Assembly: GCA_016125215.1 (NCBI GenBank)
Contig: WGMF01000008.1
Coordinates: forward strand, 50,681-114,680
From: Phycisphaera sp.
Lineage (GTDB): Bacteria; Planctomycetota; Phycisphaerae; Phycisphaerales; Phycisphaeraceae
Reading direction: 5' to 3'
DNA: 64,000 nucleotides
Shown here piece after piece: positions 23,925-33,019 of this stretch (its first letter is position 1; each line of letters opens with the position of its first letter). Made by a program: the position numbers and the translations under genes. Under the pieces are notes generated by a model. That model made no database searches. It was given only the letters and a program-made list of their open reading frames with translations, and was not told where the DNA came from.

Positions 23925-25280
23925 TTGAATCTCCGTGACATCGACATCGAATCCGTCATCGCCGGCTCGTCGCGCCTGAGCGTCGAGCAGGCGCTGACGC
24001 TCTACCACCAGGCCCCGCTCACCGATCTCGGCCGATGGTCCAGCGCGGTGGCCCAGCGCATCCACGGCTCAACCCACCGCACCTACGTCATCGACCGCAA
24101 CGTCAACTACACCAACGTCTGCTCCGCGCGTTGCACCTTCTGCGCCTTCCGCCGGGACGAAGACGAACACGACGCCTACACCCTGACCAGGCAACAACTC
24201 CACGACAAGGTACGCGAGCTGGTTGACATCGGCGGGACACAGGTCCTCCTGCAGGGCGGCATGCACCCGGGCTTGCCGATCGAGTTCTACGAAGAAATGT
24301 TGCGCGACATGAAGAAAGCATTCTCGGGGGTCCACATCCACGGCTTCTCGCCGCCGGAGTTCGTCGAGTTCGTCGCGGTGTTCGAGATGGAGGGATACCC
24401 CACGCCGGGCATTGCCAACAGCCACACCATGCCCCCGGAAGTCTGGTCCGCCAAGCTCGAAGCGATCATGCGTCGGTTGAAGCAAGCCGGCCTCGACTCC
24501 ATCCCCGGCGGCGGCGGTGAGATATTTGCCGAACCGATCCGTCGACGCATCGGCCTGGGCAAAGCCACCGCGACACAGTGGCTCGACGTGATGACCTGTG
24601 CCCACCGCCTGGGCATGTTCACCAGCGCCACCATGATGTTCGGCCACATCGAGAGTGTCGCCGACCGCATCGACCACATGCACCGCGTGCGCGAAAGACA
24701 GGACCTGGCCCTGCGTGAAAATCTCCCGGGGCGTTATATGAGCTTCATCAGTTGGCCCTTCCAGCGCGAGAACACGCCGTTGGGAAGATTGCCCGAGTGG
24801 AACGCCGAGACGGACGGCCCGTTCCCCGCTGAAGACCCGAACCACCCGCTCTACGCCAAGCGCGTCCGCATGGCCGGGGCGAGCGACTACCTCCGCACGC
24901 AGGCCGTCTCACGCCTCTTCCTCGACAACATCCACTCCATCGGCAGCTCGTGGGTCACGATGGGCCCCAAGATCGGCCAGATGGGCCTGTTCTTTGGCGC
25001 GAACGACATGGGCAGCGTCATGATGGAGGAAAACGTCGTCTCTGCCGCGGGCACGACCTATTGCCTCGACGAGGCCTTCCTCTGCCACCTCATCCGCACC
25101 GCCGGCTTCACCCCCGCCCAGCGCGACAATACTTACAAGTTGTTACACACCCACGAAGGCCCCGAAGCGCCCGACCTCAAAGTCGCCGACTGGTCCACCC
25201 ACCGCGTCGCGCAACTGCACATCGAAAAACCCCCCGCTAACGCGCAGGACACCCCGGTCACGCTCAACGTCACACGGTGA
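23925..25280 (+). CDS. mqnC: Dehypoxanthine futalosine cyclase (menaquinone, futalosine pathway)
   Basis: 451 residues from the TTG start used here. A radical SAM enzyme that cyclises dehypoxanthine futalosine in the alternative menaquinone pathway. The 4Fe-4S motif is CSARCTFC, with Cys 66, 70 and 73. Also seen: LLQGGMHPGLPIEFY, IHGFSPPEF, SIPGGGGEIF, and GPKIGQMGLFFGANDMGS with MMEENVVSAAG, which separate MqnC from MqnE and CofH. The open frame continues to a TTG at 23835, but a likely -10 (TAAAAT) falls after that codon, so 23925 is preferred. The C-terminal 40 residues are longer than usual. Other mqn genes are not in the window. Confidence 0.9.
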   Translation: MNLRDIDIESVIAGSSRLSVEQALTLYHQAPLTDLGRWSSAVAQRIHGSTHRTYVIDRNVNYTNVCSARCTFCAFRRDEDEHDAYTLTRQQLHDKVRELVDIGGTQVLLQGGMHPGLPIEFYEEMLRDMKKAFSGVHIHGFSPPEFVEFVAVFEMEGYPTPGIANSHTMPPEVWSAKLEAIMRRLKQAGLDSIPGGGGEIFAEPIRRRIGLGKATATQWLDVMTCAHRLGMFTSATMMFGHIESVADRIDHMHRVRERQDLALRENLPGRYMSFISWPFQRENTPLGRLPEWNAETDGPFPAEDPNHPLYAKRVRMAGASDYLRTQAVSRLFLDNIHSIGSSWVTMGPKIGQMGLFFGANDMGSVMMEENVVSAAGTTYCLDEAFLCHLIRTAGFTPAQRDNTYKLLHTHEGPEAPDLKVADWSTHRVAQLHIEKPPANAQDTPVTLNVTR

Positions 25281-25352
25281 AGCCCCGAACGCCCACAGCC
25301 TCCGACCGTGGGGGGAACGGTGATACTTCCGGGGGCATCGCCTGTCTTATGC

Positions 25353-26672
25353 TTACACCACCATCGCCGCGGGGTTTTCGAGCAGTTCTTTTAAGGTCTG
25401 CAACAACTCGGCGGCCATGGCGCCGTCGATGACGCGGTGGTCGGCGCTGAGCGTGCAGGCCATCTCGTGGCCGACGACGACCTGGCCGTTGCGGACGACG
25501 GGTTTTTCATTGGCGCCGCCGACGGCCAAAATCGCGGCCTGCGGCGGGTTGATGATCGCCTCGAAGTGGTCGACGCCGAACATCCCGAGGTTGGAGATCG
25601 TGAAGGTCCCGCCCGACATCTCGTCGGCGGTCAGGCCGGTCTCGCGCGCCTTTTTCGCTAGTCGCTTGGTCTCGGCGCTGATGTCACGCAGCGAAACGTT
25701 CTGCGTGTCATGCAAGACGGGCACGACGAGGCCTCCGCCTTTTTCCGCTGGCAGCGCGACGGCAACGCCAACGTTCACCGTGCCGTGCTGCTGGATGCCG
25801 TGGTCCGTCCACGACGTGTTGCACAGGGGGTGATGCACGAGCGACATCGCGGCGGCCCGCACGACGAAATCGTTGACCGAAAGCTTGACGCCCTGCGATT
25901 CGAGTTGCTTGTTGATGATGCTGCGCAGTTCGAGCAGGGGGTCGGCGTTGACGTTCACGGTGACGGTGAAGTGGGGGATCGTGGTCTTGGATTCGAGCAG
26001 CCGGCGCGCGATGGTCTTGCGCATGTTGGTGACGGGGATCAACTTTGATTCGAGCTTCACCGGCGTGGGTTTGGGCGCTGCTGATGAGGATTGTGTTTTC
26101 GTGAAGTTTCCGTTGGAACTTCCGGGGGCGGGGACTTCCCCGGCTGCGAGGACATCGCGTTTGATGATGCGGCCATCGGGGCCGGTGCCATGGATGCGGG
26201 AGATATCGACGCCGCGTTCCTCGGCGATCTTGCGTGCGACGGGGCTGACTTTGATATTGCCGGAGGAGGTGGTTTTGGCGGTAGGCGCGCCGGGGGAAAC
26301 TTCCGGGGGCGGGGGTTCAGCCACAGCCGTCGCGGTGGAAGATTCGGACGAGGCGGCCTTGGATTCGCCTTGGGCTTTCTTGGTTGAGGATGCACCCGAC
26401 CCGGCGGACTTGGCCACCTCATCGACGTTCTCGCCCTCTTCAGCCAGCACGCAGATCAACCCGCCCACCGGCAGCGTCTCGCCCTCGGGGGCGACGATCT
26501 TCGCGATCTTGCCGTCGTCAAAAGCCTGCAGTTCCATGGTGGCCTTGTCGGTCTCGACATCAGCCAACACGTCGCCGGACTTAACCGCGTCGCCCTCCTT
26601 GACACGCCACTTAATGAGCGTGCCCTCTTCCATGGTGTCGGAGAGTCGCGGCATGGTGATCTCGATGGGCAT
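25353..26672 (-). CDS. pdhC: Pyruvate dehydrogenase E2, dihydrolipoamide acetyltransferase
   Basis: 439 residues with the three E2 parts in order: a lipoyl domain with the lipoylated Lys 43 (ETDKATMEL), an E3/E1-binding domain (SPVARKIAEERGVDISRIHG, about 143-162), and the catalytic acetyltransferase domain ending with the DHRVIDG active-site motif near 411-417. The two linkers are Ala/Pro/Ser-rich, and each carries one copy of the recurrent 10-mer (26119, 26300). It transfers acetyl groups from pyruvate to CoA. The E1 and E3 genes are not adjacent. A branched-chain or 2-oxoglutarate E2 is less likely but possible. A good ribosome site (AAGGAAG) precedes the ATG. Confidence 0.93.
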   Translation of the reverse strand: MPIEITMPRLSDTMEEGTLIKWRVKEGDAVKSGDVLADVETDKATMELQAFDDGKIAKIVAPEGETLPVGGLICVLAEEGENVDEVAKSAGSGASSTKKAQGESKAASSESSTATAVAEPPPPEVSPGAPTAKTTSSGNIKVSPVARKIAEERGVDISRIHGTGPDGRIIKRDVLAAGEVPAPGSSNGNFTKTQSSSAAPKPTPVKLESKLIPVTNMRKTIARRLLESKTTIPHFTVTVNVNADPLLELRSIINKQLESQGVKLSVNDFVVRAAAMSLVHHPLCNTSWTDHGIQQHGTVNVGVAVALPAEKGGGLVVPVLHDTQNVSLRDISAETKRLAKKARETGLTADEMSGGTFTISNLGMFGVDHFEAIINPPQAAILAVGGANEKPVVRNGQVVVGHEMACTLSADHRVIDGAMAAELLQTLKELLENPAAMVV

Positions 26673-26727
26673 GGACGTTCTTCCTTTTTACAGAGCGTTC
26701 AACAGGATCACCCCCATGATAGCTTCA

Positions 26728-26815
26728 TTTAGCCGCGGGGCTTGCCCCGCGCGGGGGTAATCATATGCAAATCATGCACCCACCCGCCGCGAGCGGTGGG
26801 GCTAAATGAAAACAC
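26728..26815. repeat. Palindromes ending in GGGCTAAAT
   Basis: CGCGGGG / CCCCGCG (26732-26749) and ACCCGCCGCGAGCGGTGGGG (about 26790-26811) are two GC-rich palindromes. The second is followed by GCTAAATGAAAACACGG, and a similar arrangement (GGGCTAAATAAAACACGG) is at 63814-63845. They lie between the pdhC and glycogen synthase genes. Confidence 0.6.
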
Positions 26816-26831
26816 GGAAACACATTTGCAA

Positions 26832-28772
26832 TCACTCCGCCTGCTGCACGCCGATGCGGTCGAGCGCCAGATCGTGGGCCTCGTGGTAGCGTTGGCCGAG
26901 GTTGTGCCAGTCGAAGTGCACCGAGAACGCCTCGACGTTGTTGCGCAGTGCCACGCGTTCGCGCCGGCCCATCTGGGCAAAGCGGAACATGCGGTCGGCC
27001 AGTTCGTCGGCGGAGCGGTAGAAGTCGGAGTAGCGCCGATTGAGAACGAACAGTCCGTGCTCCTCGTGGTTGGGCATGAGCTGGTTGAGGTAGCTGCCGA
27101 AGCCGGAGAGGTCGCTGGTGATGGCGGGGACGCCGAGGGCAATCGATTCGAGCGGGGTGTAGCCCCAAGGCTCGTAGTAACTGGGGAAGATCCCGAGGTG
27201 GCAGCCGCGCACGAACTGGTCGTATTCCATGCCGAACAGCGGGCTGGTGGGCTGGATGAAGTCGGGGTGGTAGATGACCTTGACGGGGTCGTGTTTCTGG
27301 TTCCAGAGCTGGCAGATGCGCAGTTGGTTGAGTACTTCGTCCTTGGCGTCGTCGACGAGGTCGTGCGTGACGATGAGCGGGGGCAGTTCTCGTCGCCAGG
27401 CGTGCATGGCACGTTTGAGGCGGAGTCGCCAGTATTCGTCGATGCTGTCGTTGAGGTCGGGCAGTTCGCCCCGGGCCGCGGCGAGGAAGAGTTTCTCGCC
27501 CAGGTTTTGCTTGACCTCGTCGACGACGGTCTGCATCTCGTCGAGCATCGCGCGAGACTGCAGCGCGGTGACGTTGATGTTCTTGAAGGGCCTCTTGGTG
27601 ACAAGGAAGGCCACGACGGTGACATCCAGCCCGGCGTTACGGATGCGGTGGTTGAGGCGTGCCAGGGCCTCGATGGTCACGTCCATGCCCTTGTTGCGGT
27701 ACTCGTATCGGCCGGAGGTGAAGAAGTAGAGCGTCTTGTCCAGATCAAAGGAGTAGCTTGGGAAGAAGTGGCCGATCGTGAATCGGTGGATTTTTTCCTT
27801 GTAGATGCGGTGGTAGTTCTGGAACTCGTGCAGTGCGGAGAAGCGTTGGATGTTCAGGCCGTTGGGCAACAGGACATCGGGCGTCCTGCCGAGGAGGTAC
27901 TTGCACTCCTGCGCGGTGACATCGCTGACGGTGGTGAAGACGTGCGAGCCGTGGGCCGCGGCCCGTTCGATGCGGTGCTGGGGTTCGATGCGGTATTTGT
28001 CGGCTTCGACATCGGCGTTGAAGAAGGGCAGGTGGTCGTAGAAGACCGGGTGGTTCATGGCGAGGTATCGGCCCAGCAGCGTGGCGTGGGTGGTGAAGAC
28101 GATGGACCCCGGCCACTGCTCGTGTCGGAGCATGGGGATGGCGACGCCGGCCATCCACTCGTGGAAATGGGCAAGGATCGGCCTGCGTGCCGACTGGTTC
28201 TGCGCGAGGATCGAGAGGAAGAGTCGGCAGCACTCGCCGAACGCCACGACGTTGTTGATCAGTTCGTCGTTAGCCGGCAGGGTAATCGAGTGGTGCTCCC
28301 AGAGGCGGTACTTGATGTCGTGCAATCGGTTGAAGACAGAGAGGTAGTCGAGCAGGACGATGTGTGGCCGACCTGTGACGAGCCATCGGCCGTAGTGCGC
28401 CCACACGCCGGCTTCGCGGAGCTGCGTGACCGCTTGGCCGACGGGACCGGTGAGCGGGCTGGCCTCGAATTCGACGCTGGCGCTGGCGTGGCTGTAGGGG
28501 CCGATGAGGAAGTAGCGCTGGCCCCACTTGTCCACCATCGCGGGGACCTTCGAGCGGAGCACGGTGTAGATCCCGCCGACCTGGTTGCACGCTTCCCACG
28601 CGACCTCGGCGAGGATCGGTTCGTGGCGTGTGGTGATGGGGCGGGGGGCTGCGTCGGTGGCGGTGTCGGCTTCGGCCGTGGGGGACGGCGTGACGGTGGG
28701 ATCGCCGACCGGTTTGGGTGGCGTGGCGCGTGTGCGTCTGCGTCGGATCGATCGGCCAGTGGATTTGCCCAT
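26832..28772 (-). CDS. Glycogen synthase, GT3 (GYS-like) family
   Basis: 646 residues. The N-terminal 50 residues are basic and Pro-rich, then the GT3 fold: EVAWEACNQVGGIYTVLRSK (about 51-70), LLPNGLNIQRFSALHEFQNY, FTSGRYEYRNKGMD, and FPSYYEPWGYTPLES near the C-terminus, which is the UDP-glucose site of the yeast and animal glycogen synthases. It elongates alpha-1,4-glucan using UDP-glucose, unlike the ADP-glucose GlgA (GT5) of most bacteria. GT3 enzymes are known in some bacteria such as Bacteroidetes. The C-terminal regulatory arginine cluster of eukaryotic enzymes is not evident. No other glycogen genes are nearby. Cytosolic. Confidence 0.9.
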   Translation of the reverse strand: MGKSTGRSIRRRRTRATPPKPVGDPTVTPSPTAEADTATDAAPRPITTRHEPILAEVAWEACNQVGGIYTVLRSKVPAMVDKWGQRYFLIGPYSHASASVEFEASPLTGPVGQAVTQLREAGVWAHYGRWLVTGRPHIVLLDYLSVFNRLHDIKYRLWEHHSITLPANDELINNVVAFGECCRLFLSILAQNQSARRPILAHFHEWMAGVAIPMLRHEQWPGSIVFTTHATLLGRYLAMNHPVFYDHLPFFNADVEADKYRIEPQHRIERAAAHGSHVFTTVSDVTAQECKYLLGRTPDVLLPNGLNIQRFSALHEFQNYHRIYKEKIHRFTIGHFFPSYSFDLDKTLYFFTSGRYEYRNKGMDVTIEALARLNHRIRNAGLDVTVVAFLVTKRPFKNINVTALQSRAMLDEMQTVVDEVKQNLGEKLFLAAARGELPDLNDSIDEYWRLRLKRAMHAWRRELPPLIVTHDLVDDAKDEVLNQLRICQLWNQKHDPVKVIYHPDFIQPTSPLFGMEYDQFVRGCHLGIFPSYYEPWGYTPLESIALGVPAITSDLSGFGSYLNQLMPNHEEHGLFVLNRRYSDFYRSADELADRMFRFAQMGRRERVALRNNVEAFSVHFDWHNLGQRYHEAHDLALDRIGVQQAE

Positions 28773-28848
28773 GCGTCACCGTGTGGAGTTGCCCGCCCGT
28801 GTGCGGGGCATTTTACACGTTGTCGCCGATCTTGCCGTGAGGTGGGGA

Positions 28849-29505
28849 TTAATCGGCGATCTTGATCTGGGAAGGGTCGTGGACCTGGATCTGCGGTCGG
28901 CCGTCGTGTTCCTTGATTTCGCCTGTGATGTGGAGCGTCTTGTTGAGAAAGTATTTTTCCGGCGGCTGGGGCCAGACGTTGAGCGAGTCTTTGAAGATGA
29001 TGATGTAGAACTGGCCACGCCACTGTTTGGTGAAGTTGAGGAAACAGACGGTGTCGGTGCGGTGAGTGTCGACGACCAATCCCTCAACAGTGACGGTCTG
29101 CCCGATGTAATGACCCGCTTGACCCCACGGCACGGTTTGGCCGGCTTGTGGCGCGGGGGCTTGGGATGTTGTTTGTTTCGTCGATTTGAGGTCCAGTCGA
29201 GTCGGCGGCAAGAGTGTGGTGAGTTTCTCACCGGGTTGCACCAGCGGGCTGCGACCGACGGGGACGATGTAGGGCTTGGGCGGCGGGCTTGGGTTATGTG
29301 TGCTTGTTTGCGTATCGGTGTGCAAACCGGTGCCGGGCTGGGGGGCGTGGGTGCTTTTCCCGTTCGGGGTGCCCGGGTGCGATCCGTACCACGCCACGAG
29401 GACGCCGCCGATCACCAGTCCCAGGAAGAGCGCCGCGGTAAAGAGCGTCCCCATCGGCGAACGGGGTAAGCGGATCGTGATGCGCTGTGGGCGTCGTCGG
29501 GGCAT
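28849..29505 (-). CDS. Membrane-anchored OB-fold protein
   Basis: 218 residues. A strongly basic N-terminus (MPRRRPQR), one membrane helix (about 18-40), a Pro/Ser/Thr linker, and a C-terminal domain of about 85 residues with an OB-fold pattern: GQTVTVEGLVVDTHRTDTVC, FLNFTKQWRGQFYIIIF, LHITGEIKEHDGRPQIQV. Such extracellular OB domains occur with nucleases (YhcR-type) and in stand-alone planctomycete proteins. It would be anchored in the inner membrane with the OB part outside. Ligand unknown. The start MPRRRPQR is chosen over a Met 17 codons upstream. Confidence 0.7.
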   Translation of the reverse strand: MPRRRPQRITIRLPRSPMGTLFTAALFLGLVIGGVLVAWYGSHPGTPNGKSTHAPQPGTGLHTDTQTSTHNPSPPPKPYIVPVGRSPLVQPGEKLTTLLPPTRLDLKSTKQTTSQAPAPQAGQTVPWGQAGHYIGQTVTVEGLVVDTHRTDTVCFLNFTKQWRGQFYIIIFKDSLNVWPQPPEKYFLNKTLHITGEIKEHDGRPQIQVHDPSQIKIAD

Positions 29506-29587
29506 GGGCGGGTGGACCTTGAGGCTTGTGGACCTGTAACCGTCAGAGTCTAGCACGCATCCGGGCCATTGCGATTGTTCGATGCGT

Positions 29588-29593
29588 TACCAT
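29588..29593 (+). promoter_or_regulatory. -10-like box TACCAT, 7 nt before the holB ATG
   Basis: TACCAT ends 7 nt before the ATG at 29601. There is no ribosome site in between, fitting a leaderless start. Confidence 0.4.
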
Positions 29594-29600
29594 AGTTGCG

Positions 29601-30722
29601 ATGGAGAGGATCCTCGGCCAGGAACGTGCGATCGACGTGTTGCAGAAGTCGCTTGCCAGCGGCCGGGTACACCACGCGTGGATTTTTTTCGGGCCCGAGG
29701 GCGTGGGCAAGTTCACCACCGCCACGGCTTTTGCCAAGGTGCTGCTCTGTCACGCGCCGCAGCGCGACCTGGTCGGGCGGGTCACGGCCTGTGATTCGTG
29801 CCAGAGTTGCCGACTGCTCTCGCGCAGCGACGCGGCCGCTGCGCACCCGGATTACCACGTCGTCACCAAGGAACTGGCCCGTTATTCCGACGAACGCTCC
29901 ACTCGCGAACGCAAACTGATGACCATCCCCGTCGATGTCATCCGCAACGAATTGATCGAGCCGGTCTACCGCACCGCGCAGCTCATACCCCCCGGAAGCA
30001 CGACCCCCGCCAGAAAAGTCTTCATCGTTGACGAAGCCCACCTGCTCGACCGTCACGGACAGAACGCGCTGCTCAAGACCCTCGAAGAGCCGCCGGCCGG
30101 TTCGCACATCATTCTCGTGACGCCGCAGCGTGACAGGTTGTTACCCACGATCCTGAGCCGATGTCAGTCGGTTGCTTTTGCAACACTCAAGGACGACGTG
30201 GTCCGGGATTTTCTTGACAGGCAGCACCCCGACCTGTCAGACGAGGGCCGCGCCTCGGTGATTGAACTCGCCTCGGGCAGCCTCGGTGTCGCCGCGATGG
30301 CGGTGGAGTATCGGCTGAGCCCCTGGGTGCGCCTCGTGCGGTCGGCGGTCGATGGCATGGCGGGCGGGCGTTTCCCCGTGACGTTCGGCGCGGACATGAG
30401 GCAGATGATGGAAGACTTCGCAGCCGAGTGGGTCAAGCGTCACGACAACGCCTCGAAGGAGGCGGCCAACAAGATGGCTCACGCATTGATGTGCTCGCTG
30501 CTGACGAACTACGCCGACCGGAAGCTGACCGGTGCTGCGCATCAATACGCTGCGCAGAGGTTCGATGTTGATGAAGCCCAACGTGCCACCGAGCCGTGGA
30601 TCGGCGTGATCGAAGCCGTCCGCGAATCGGAGGGTTACATCGCCTCGAACGTCAACATGGGCCTGCTCTCCGACCATCTCGTGACGCGGATGCACCGCTC
30701 GCTGGCGGTGTTGGCAAGGTGA
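29601..30722 (+). CDS. holB: DNA polymerase III delta prime subunit
   Basis: 373-residue clamp-loader AAA+ subunit. Walker A region is GPEGVGKFT at 31-39. A four-Cys zinc ribbon uses Cys 50, 64, 67 and 70 (CHAPQ...CDSCQSC). VFIVDEAHLLDRHGQNALLK is the Walker B/sensor area, and ILSRCQ holds the SRC Arg finger. This set separates delta prime from RuvB or DnaX; it could be a short DnaX, but the DnaX C-terminal domains are absent. The ATG at 29601 fits the fold start; the open frame upstream is not coding. It diverges from the OB-fold gene. Confidence 0.88.
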   Translation: MERILGQERAIDVLQKSLASGRVHHAWIFFGPEGVGKFTTATAFAKVLLCHAPQRDLVGRVTACDSCQSCRLLSRSDAAAAHPDYHVVTKELARYSDERSTRERKLMTIPVDVIRNELIEPVYRTAQLIPPGSTTPARKVFIVDEAHLLDRHGQNALLKTLEEPPAGSHIILVTPQRDRLLPTILSRCQSVAFATLKDDVVRDFLDRQHPDLSDEGRASVIELASGSLGVAAMAVEYRLSPWVRLVRSAVDGMAGGRFPVTFGADMRQMMEDFAAEWVKRHDNASKEAANKMAHALMCSLLTNYADRKLTGAAHQYAAQRFDVDEAQRATEPWIGVIEAVRESEGYIASNVNMGLLSDHLVTRMHRSLAVLAR

Positions 30723-30903
30723 ACCGCCAAGACGCCAAGAGCGCCAAGATCGGAATGAGACGGGATAACGGGATCAGTTGGATAAACAGGATCAGAACCC
30801 CAGCTATTTTTTTATTTCACATCCTGTTGATCGTGCCAATCCGGATATCAGATCAAACATATCTTCTCTCTGTTCTTGGCGTCCTTGGCGTCTTGGCGGT
30901 TAA
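30722..30903. repeat. Nested inverted repeat: GCCAAG arms outside, ATCCTGTT arms inside
   Basis: Outer arms at 30722-30750 (CCGCCAAGAC, GCCAAGAGC, GCCAAGAT) and 30873-30903 (TTCTTGGCGTCCTTGGCGTC, then TTGGCGGT). Inner arms at 30762-30797 (GGGATAACGGGATCAG, AAACAGGATCAG) and 30823-30848 (CATCCTGTTGATCGTG). The left arm touches the holB stop codon. Confidence 0.85.
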
Positions 30904-30915
30904 GCTATCTATGAC

Positions 30916-32349
30916 ATGTCCTGGCTGACATTCTTCACCCTCGCGGAGTGGGGCATACGGGTCGTGATGATCGGTGTGGTGCTGCGTCGCCGACTCGAAC
31001 CGTCCACCGCACTGGCGTGGCTGACGATCATCTTCCTCCAGCCCACGGTCGGCCTGGTCGCGTACCTGTTCATCGGCGACAACCGACTGGGCAGGCGCAG
31101 GATCATCAAGTACCGGGAGGCGATCCTGCCCCGTCGGCCCGACCTGGGGCTCGATGCGTGGAAGTCCCACATCGTTCGCCCACTCATCGCCCCCAGCGCC
31201 ATGCCCGTCGTGCGCCAGGCCGAACGCATCACCGGCATGCCCATCCTCGCCGGCAACGATGTCGAACTGCTCGGCGATACGGACAACACCATCGACCGCC
31301 TCATCGAAGACATCGACGCGGCTAAGCACCACGTCCACATGACCTATTTCATCTATCGCCCCGACCAGACCGGCCAGCGGGTGACCGAGGCCCTGGTGCG
31401 TGCGAGGCAGCGCAGCGTGGACTGCCGACTGCTCGTCGACGCCGCCGGCTCACGGGCGTTACTCAAGCATGGCCAGATGGTGCGCACGATGCGCGACGCG
31501 GGGATCGAACTGCACACCGCCATGCCGGTCGCCCCTTTCCGGCAACGCTTTGCCCGGATCGACCTGCGCAACCACCGCAAGCTCGCGGTGATCGACGGCA
31601 CGGTCGGCTACACGGGGAGCCAGAACATCGTCGATGCGGACTACGGCCACAAAAAGGCGGGGCAGTGGATCGACCTGTCCGGGCGGTTTACCGGGCCTAT
31701 CGTCGGCCAGTTGCAGTCGGTGTTTTTGGAGGACTGGTATTTCGAGACCGACCGGGAACCCGCGACCGAGGATATCTTCCCGACGCTCTCGTCCACCGGC
31801 CAGATGCCCGCGCAGACCGTGCCGACCGGACCGGCGGAGGATTACGAAACCTTTCACCGCGTGCTGCTTGCCGCGGTCAACGCTGCGCAGCGCAAGCTCA
31901 TCATCACCAGCCCGTATCTCGTGCCCGACCACACGACCATCACCGCGCTGCAGCTCGCCGCCGGCCGGGGCGTGGAGGTCCACCTCGTGCTCCCCGACCG
32001 CAGCGACAAGCCCGTCGTCGACGCGGCGGCCAGGGCCTATTTCCGTTCGATGCTCGAGACCGGCGTACACATCCACGAATACGAGCGCGGCATGTTGCAC
32101 GCCAAGACCATGACCGTCGACGACGATTTTGCCCTGCTCGGGTCGTCCAACCTCGACATCCGAAGCTTCCGGTTGAACTTCGAGATCAACGTGTTGTTGT
32201 ACGGCTCACAGGTGGTGAGCGAGCTGCGCTTTGCCCAGATGCGCTACATCGGCGATTCGCACACTGTGGCGCTCGACGACTGGCTGCGGCGCCCGCGCTG
32301 GCGCGACTACACGCAAGGGGCCGCGGCGCTGCTATCGCCGTTGTTGTAA
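30916..32349 (+). CDS. cls: Cardiolipin synthase (phospholipase D family)
   Basis: 477 residues. Two N-terminal membrane helices (about 8-24 and 33-54), then two HKD phospholipase D motifs: His 220, Lys 222, Asp 227 (NHRKLAVIDG) and His 395, Lys 397, Asp 402 (LHAKTMTVDD), each followed by the usual GYTGSQN and LLGSSN. It condenses two phosphatidylglycerols to cardiolipin in the inner membrane. Length matches the bacterial Cls family (about 480). The start ATG lies right after the right arm of an intergenic repeat, with no strong ribosome site. Confidence 0.95.
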   Translation: MSWLTFFTLAEWGIRVVMIGVVLRRRLEPSTALAWLTIIFLQPTVGLVAYLFIGDNRLGRRRIIKYREAILPRRPDLGLDAWKSHIVRPLIAPSAMPVVRQAERITGMPILAGNDVELLGDTDNTIDRLIEDIDAAKHHVHMTYFIYRPDQTGQRVTEALVRARQRSVDCRLLVDAAGSRALLKHGQMVRTMRDAGIELHTAMPVAPFRQRFARIDLRNHRKLAVIDGTVGYTGSQNIVDADYGHKKAGQWIDLSGRFTGPIVGQLQSVFLEDWYFETDREPATEDIFPTLSSTGQMPAQTVPTGPAEDYETFHRVLLAAVNAAQRKLIITSPYLVPDHTTITALQLAAGRGVEVHLVLPDRSDKPVVDAAARAYFRSMLETGVHIHEYERGMLHAKTMTVDDDFALLGSSNLDIRSFRLNFEINVLLYGSQVVSELRFAQMRYIGDSHTVALDDWLRRPRWRDYTQGAAALLSPLL

Positions 32350-32366
32350 AGCTTGGCAACCCCCAT

Positions 32367-32396
32367 AAAGCGGAGGGATGGCCATCCCTCCGCTTT
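32367..32396. repeat. Perfect 30-bp palindrome
   Basis: AAAGCGGAGGGATGG is followed directly by its exact complement CCATCCCTCCGCTTT. A near copy is at 13190-13219. It lies between the cls gene and a convergent hypothetical gene, so it could act as a shared transcript end. Confidence 0.85.
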
Positions 32397-32413
32397 GGCG
32401 AGGGATTGAATTT

Positions 32414-32917
32414 TCAAGGCTCGACGCGCTGGATATAAAACATCGAGTCGGCGGGCCTCGGGCCGATCATGTGCCACGAGAGCGGGAACGAGGGCTTGCG
32501 TCCGGCGTAGGCCTCGAAGATTTTCTTGCCCCACGCGTATTGCTGTTCGATGTTCTTTTCGATCTTGGCGGTGTCCGAGTTGGGGATGAATTCACGGGTG
32601 AGGTAGTTCCAGTTGGGGTCGAGGCGGACGAGCAGTTGACCCTCGTCCCACTCGATGGGGTAGCCGTGCACGTAACCCTGTCCGGTGCCGGGGGTGTGGT
32701 ACCAGTAACAGACGAACCGGTCTTTGTCGGCGGTGGAGGTGTCGTTGGTCCCGCCGACGAGCAGCCGGGCGTGGCTGACGCGCACGGGCACGACGCCCCA
32801 GCGTTTCTTGGCAATCCACATCGACCGGGTCTGCACGTCATACAGGCCCACGTGTGCGTAATCCACACGGACCTTGTCGGTGCAGTATTGCTTGTTGATC
32901 TTCCGGTCGTCGGGCAC
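32414..32917 (-). CDS. Conserved hypothetical protein (167 aa)
   Basis: 167 residues from a GTG start (PDDRKINKQ). The protein is rich in aromatic residues (YAHVGLYDV, FVCYWYHTPGTG, DPNWNYLTREF, QYAWGKKIFEAYAG). It has no signal peptide or membrane helix and no motif I know. The frame is open far upstream, but that part lies antisense to the next plus-strand gene and has poor coding character. A box TAATCT on the minus strand (32930-32925) lies 7 nt before this GTG, which supports the start. Function unknown. Confidence 0.6.
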   Translation of the reverse strand: MPDDRKINKQYCTDKVRVDYAHVGLYDVQTRSMWIAKKRWGVVPVRVSHARLLVGGTNDTSTADKDRFVCYWYHTPGTGQGYVHGYPIEWDEGQLLVRLDPNWNYLTREFIPNSDTAKIEKNIEQQYAWGKKIFEAYAGRKPSFPLSWHMIGPRPADSMFYIQRVEP

Positions 32918-33019
32918 GCACTCAAGATTAACGCAAGCGTGGGCGTTCTCAAGCCCGCTTTGGCGGCGTGCATCACCGGTCGTTATCCTATGGGCTTTGC
33001 TAAAGCCAAGAGGTCCCGC

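Noticed and set aside
26742..28865. 707-codon plus-strand frame opposite glycogen synthase
   Set aside because: Antisense shadow; the minus-strand product has all GT3 motifs.
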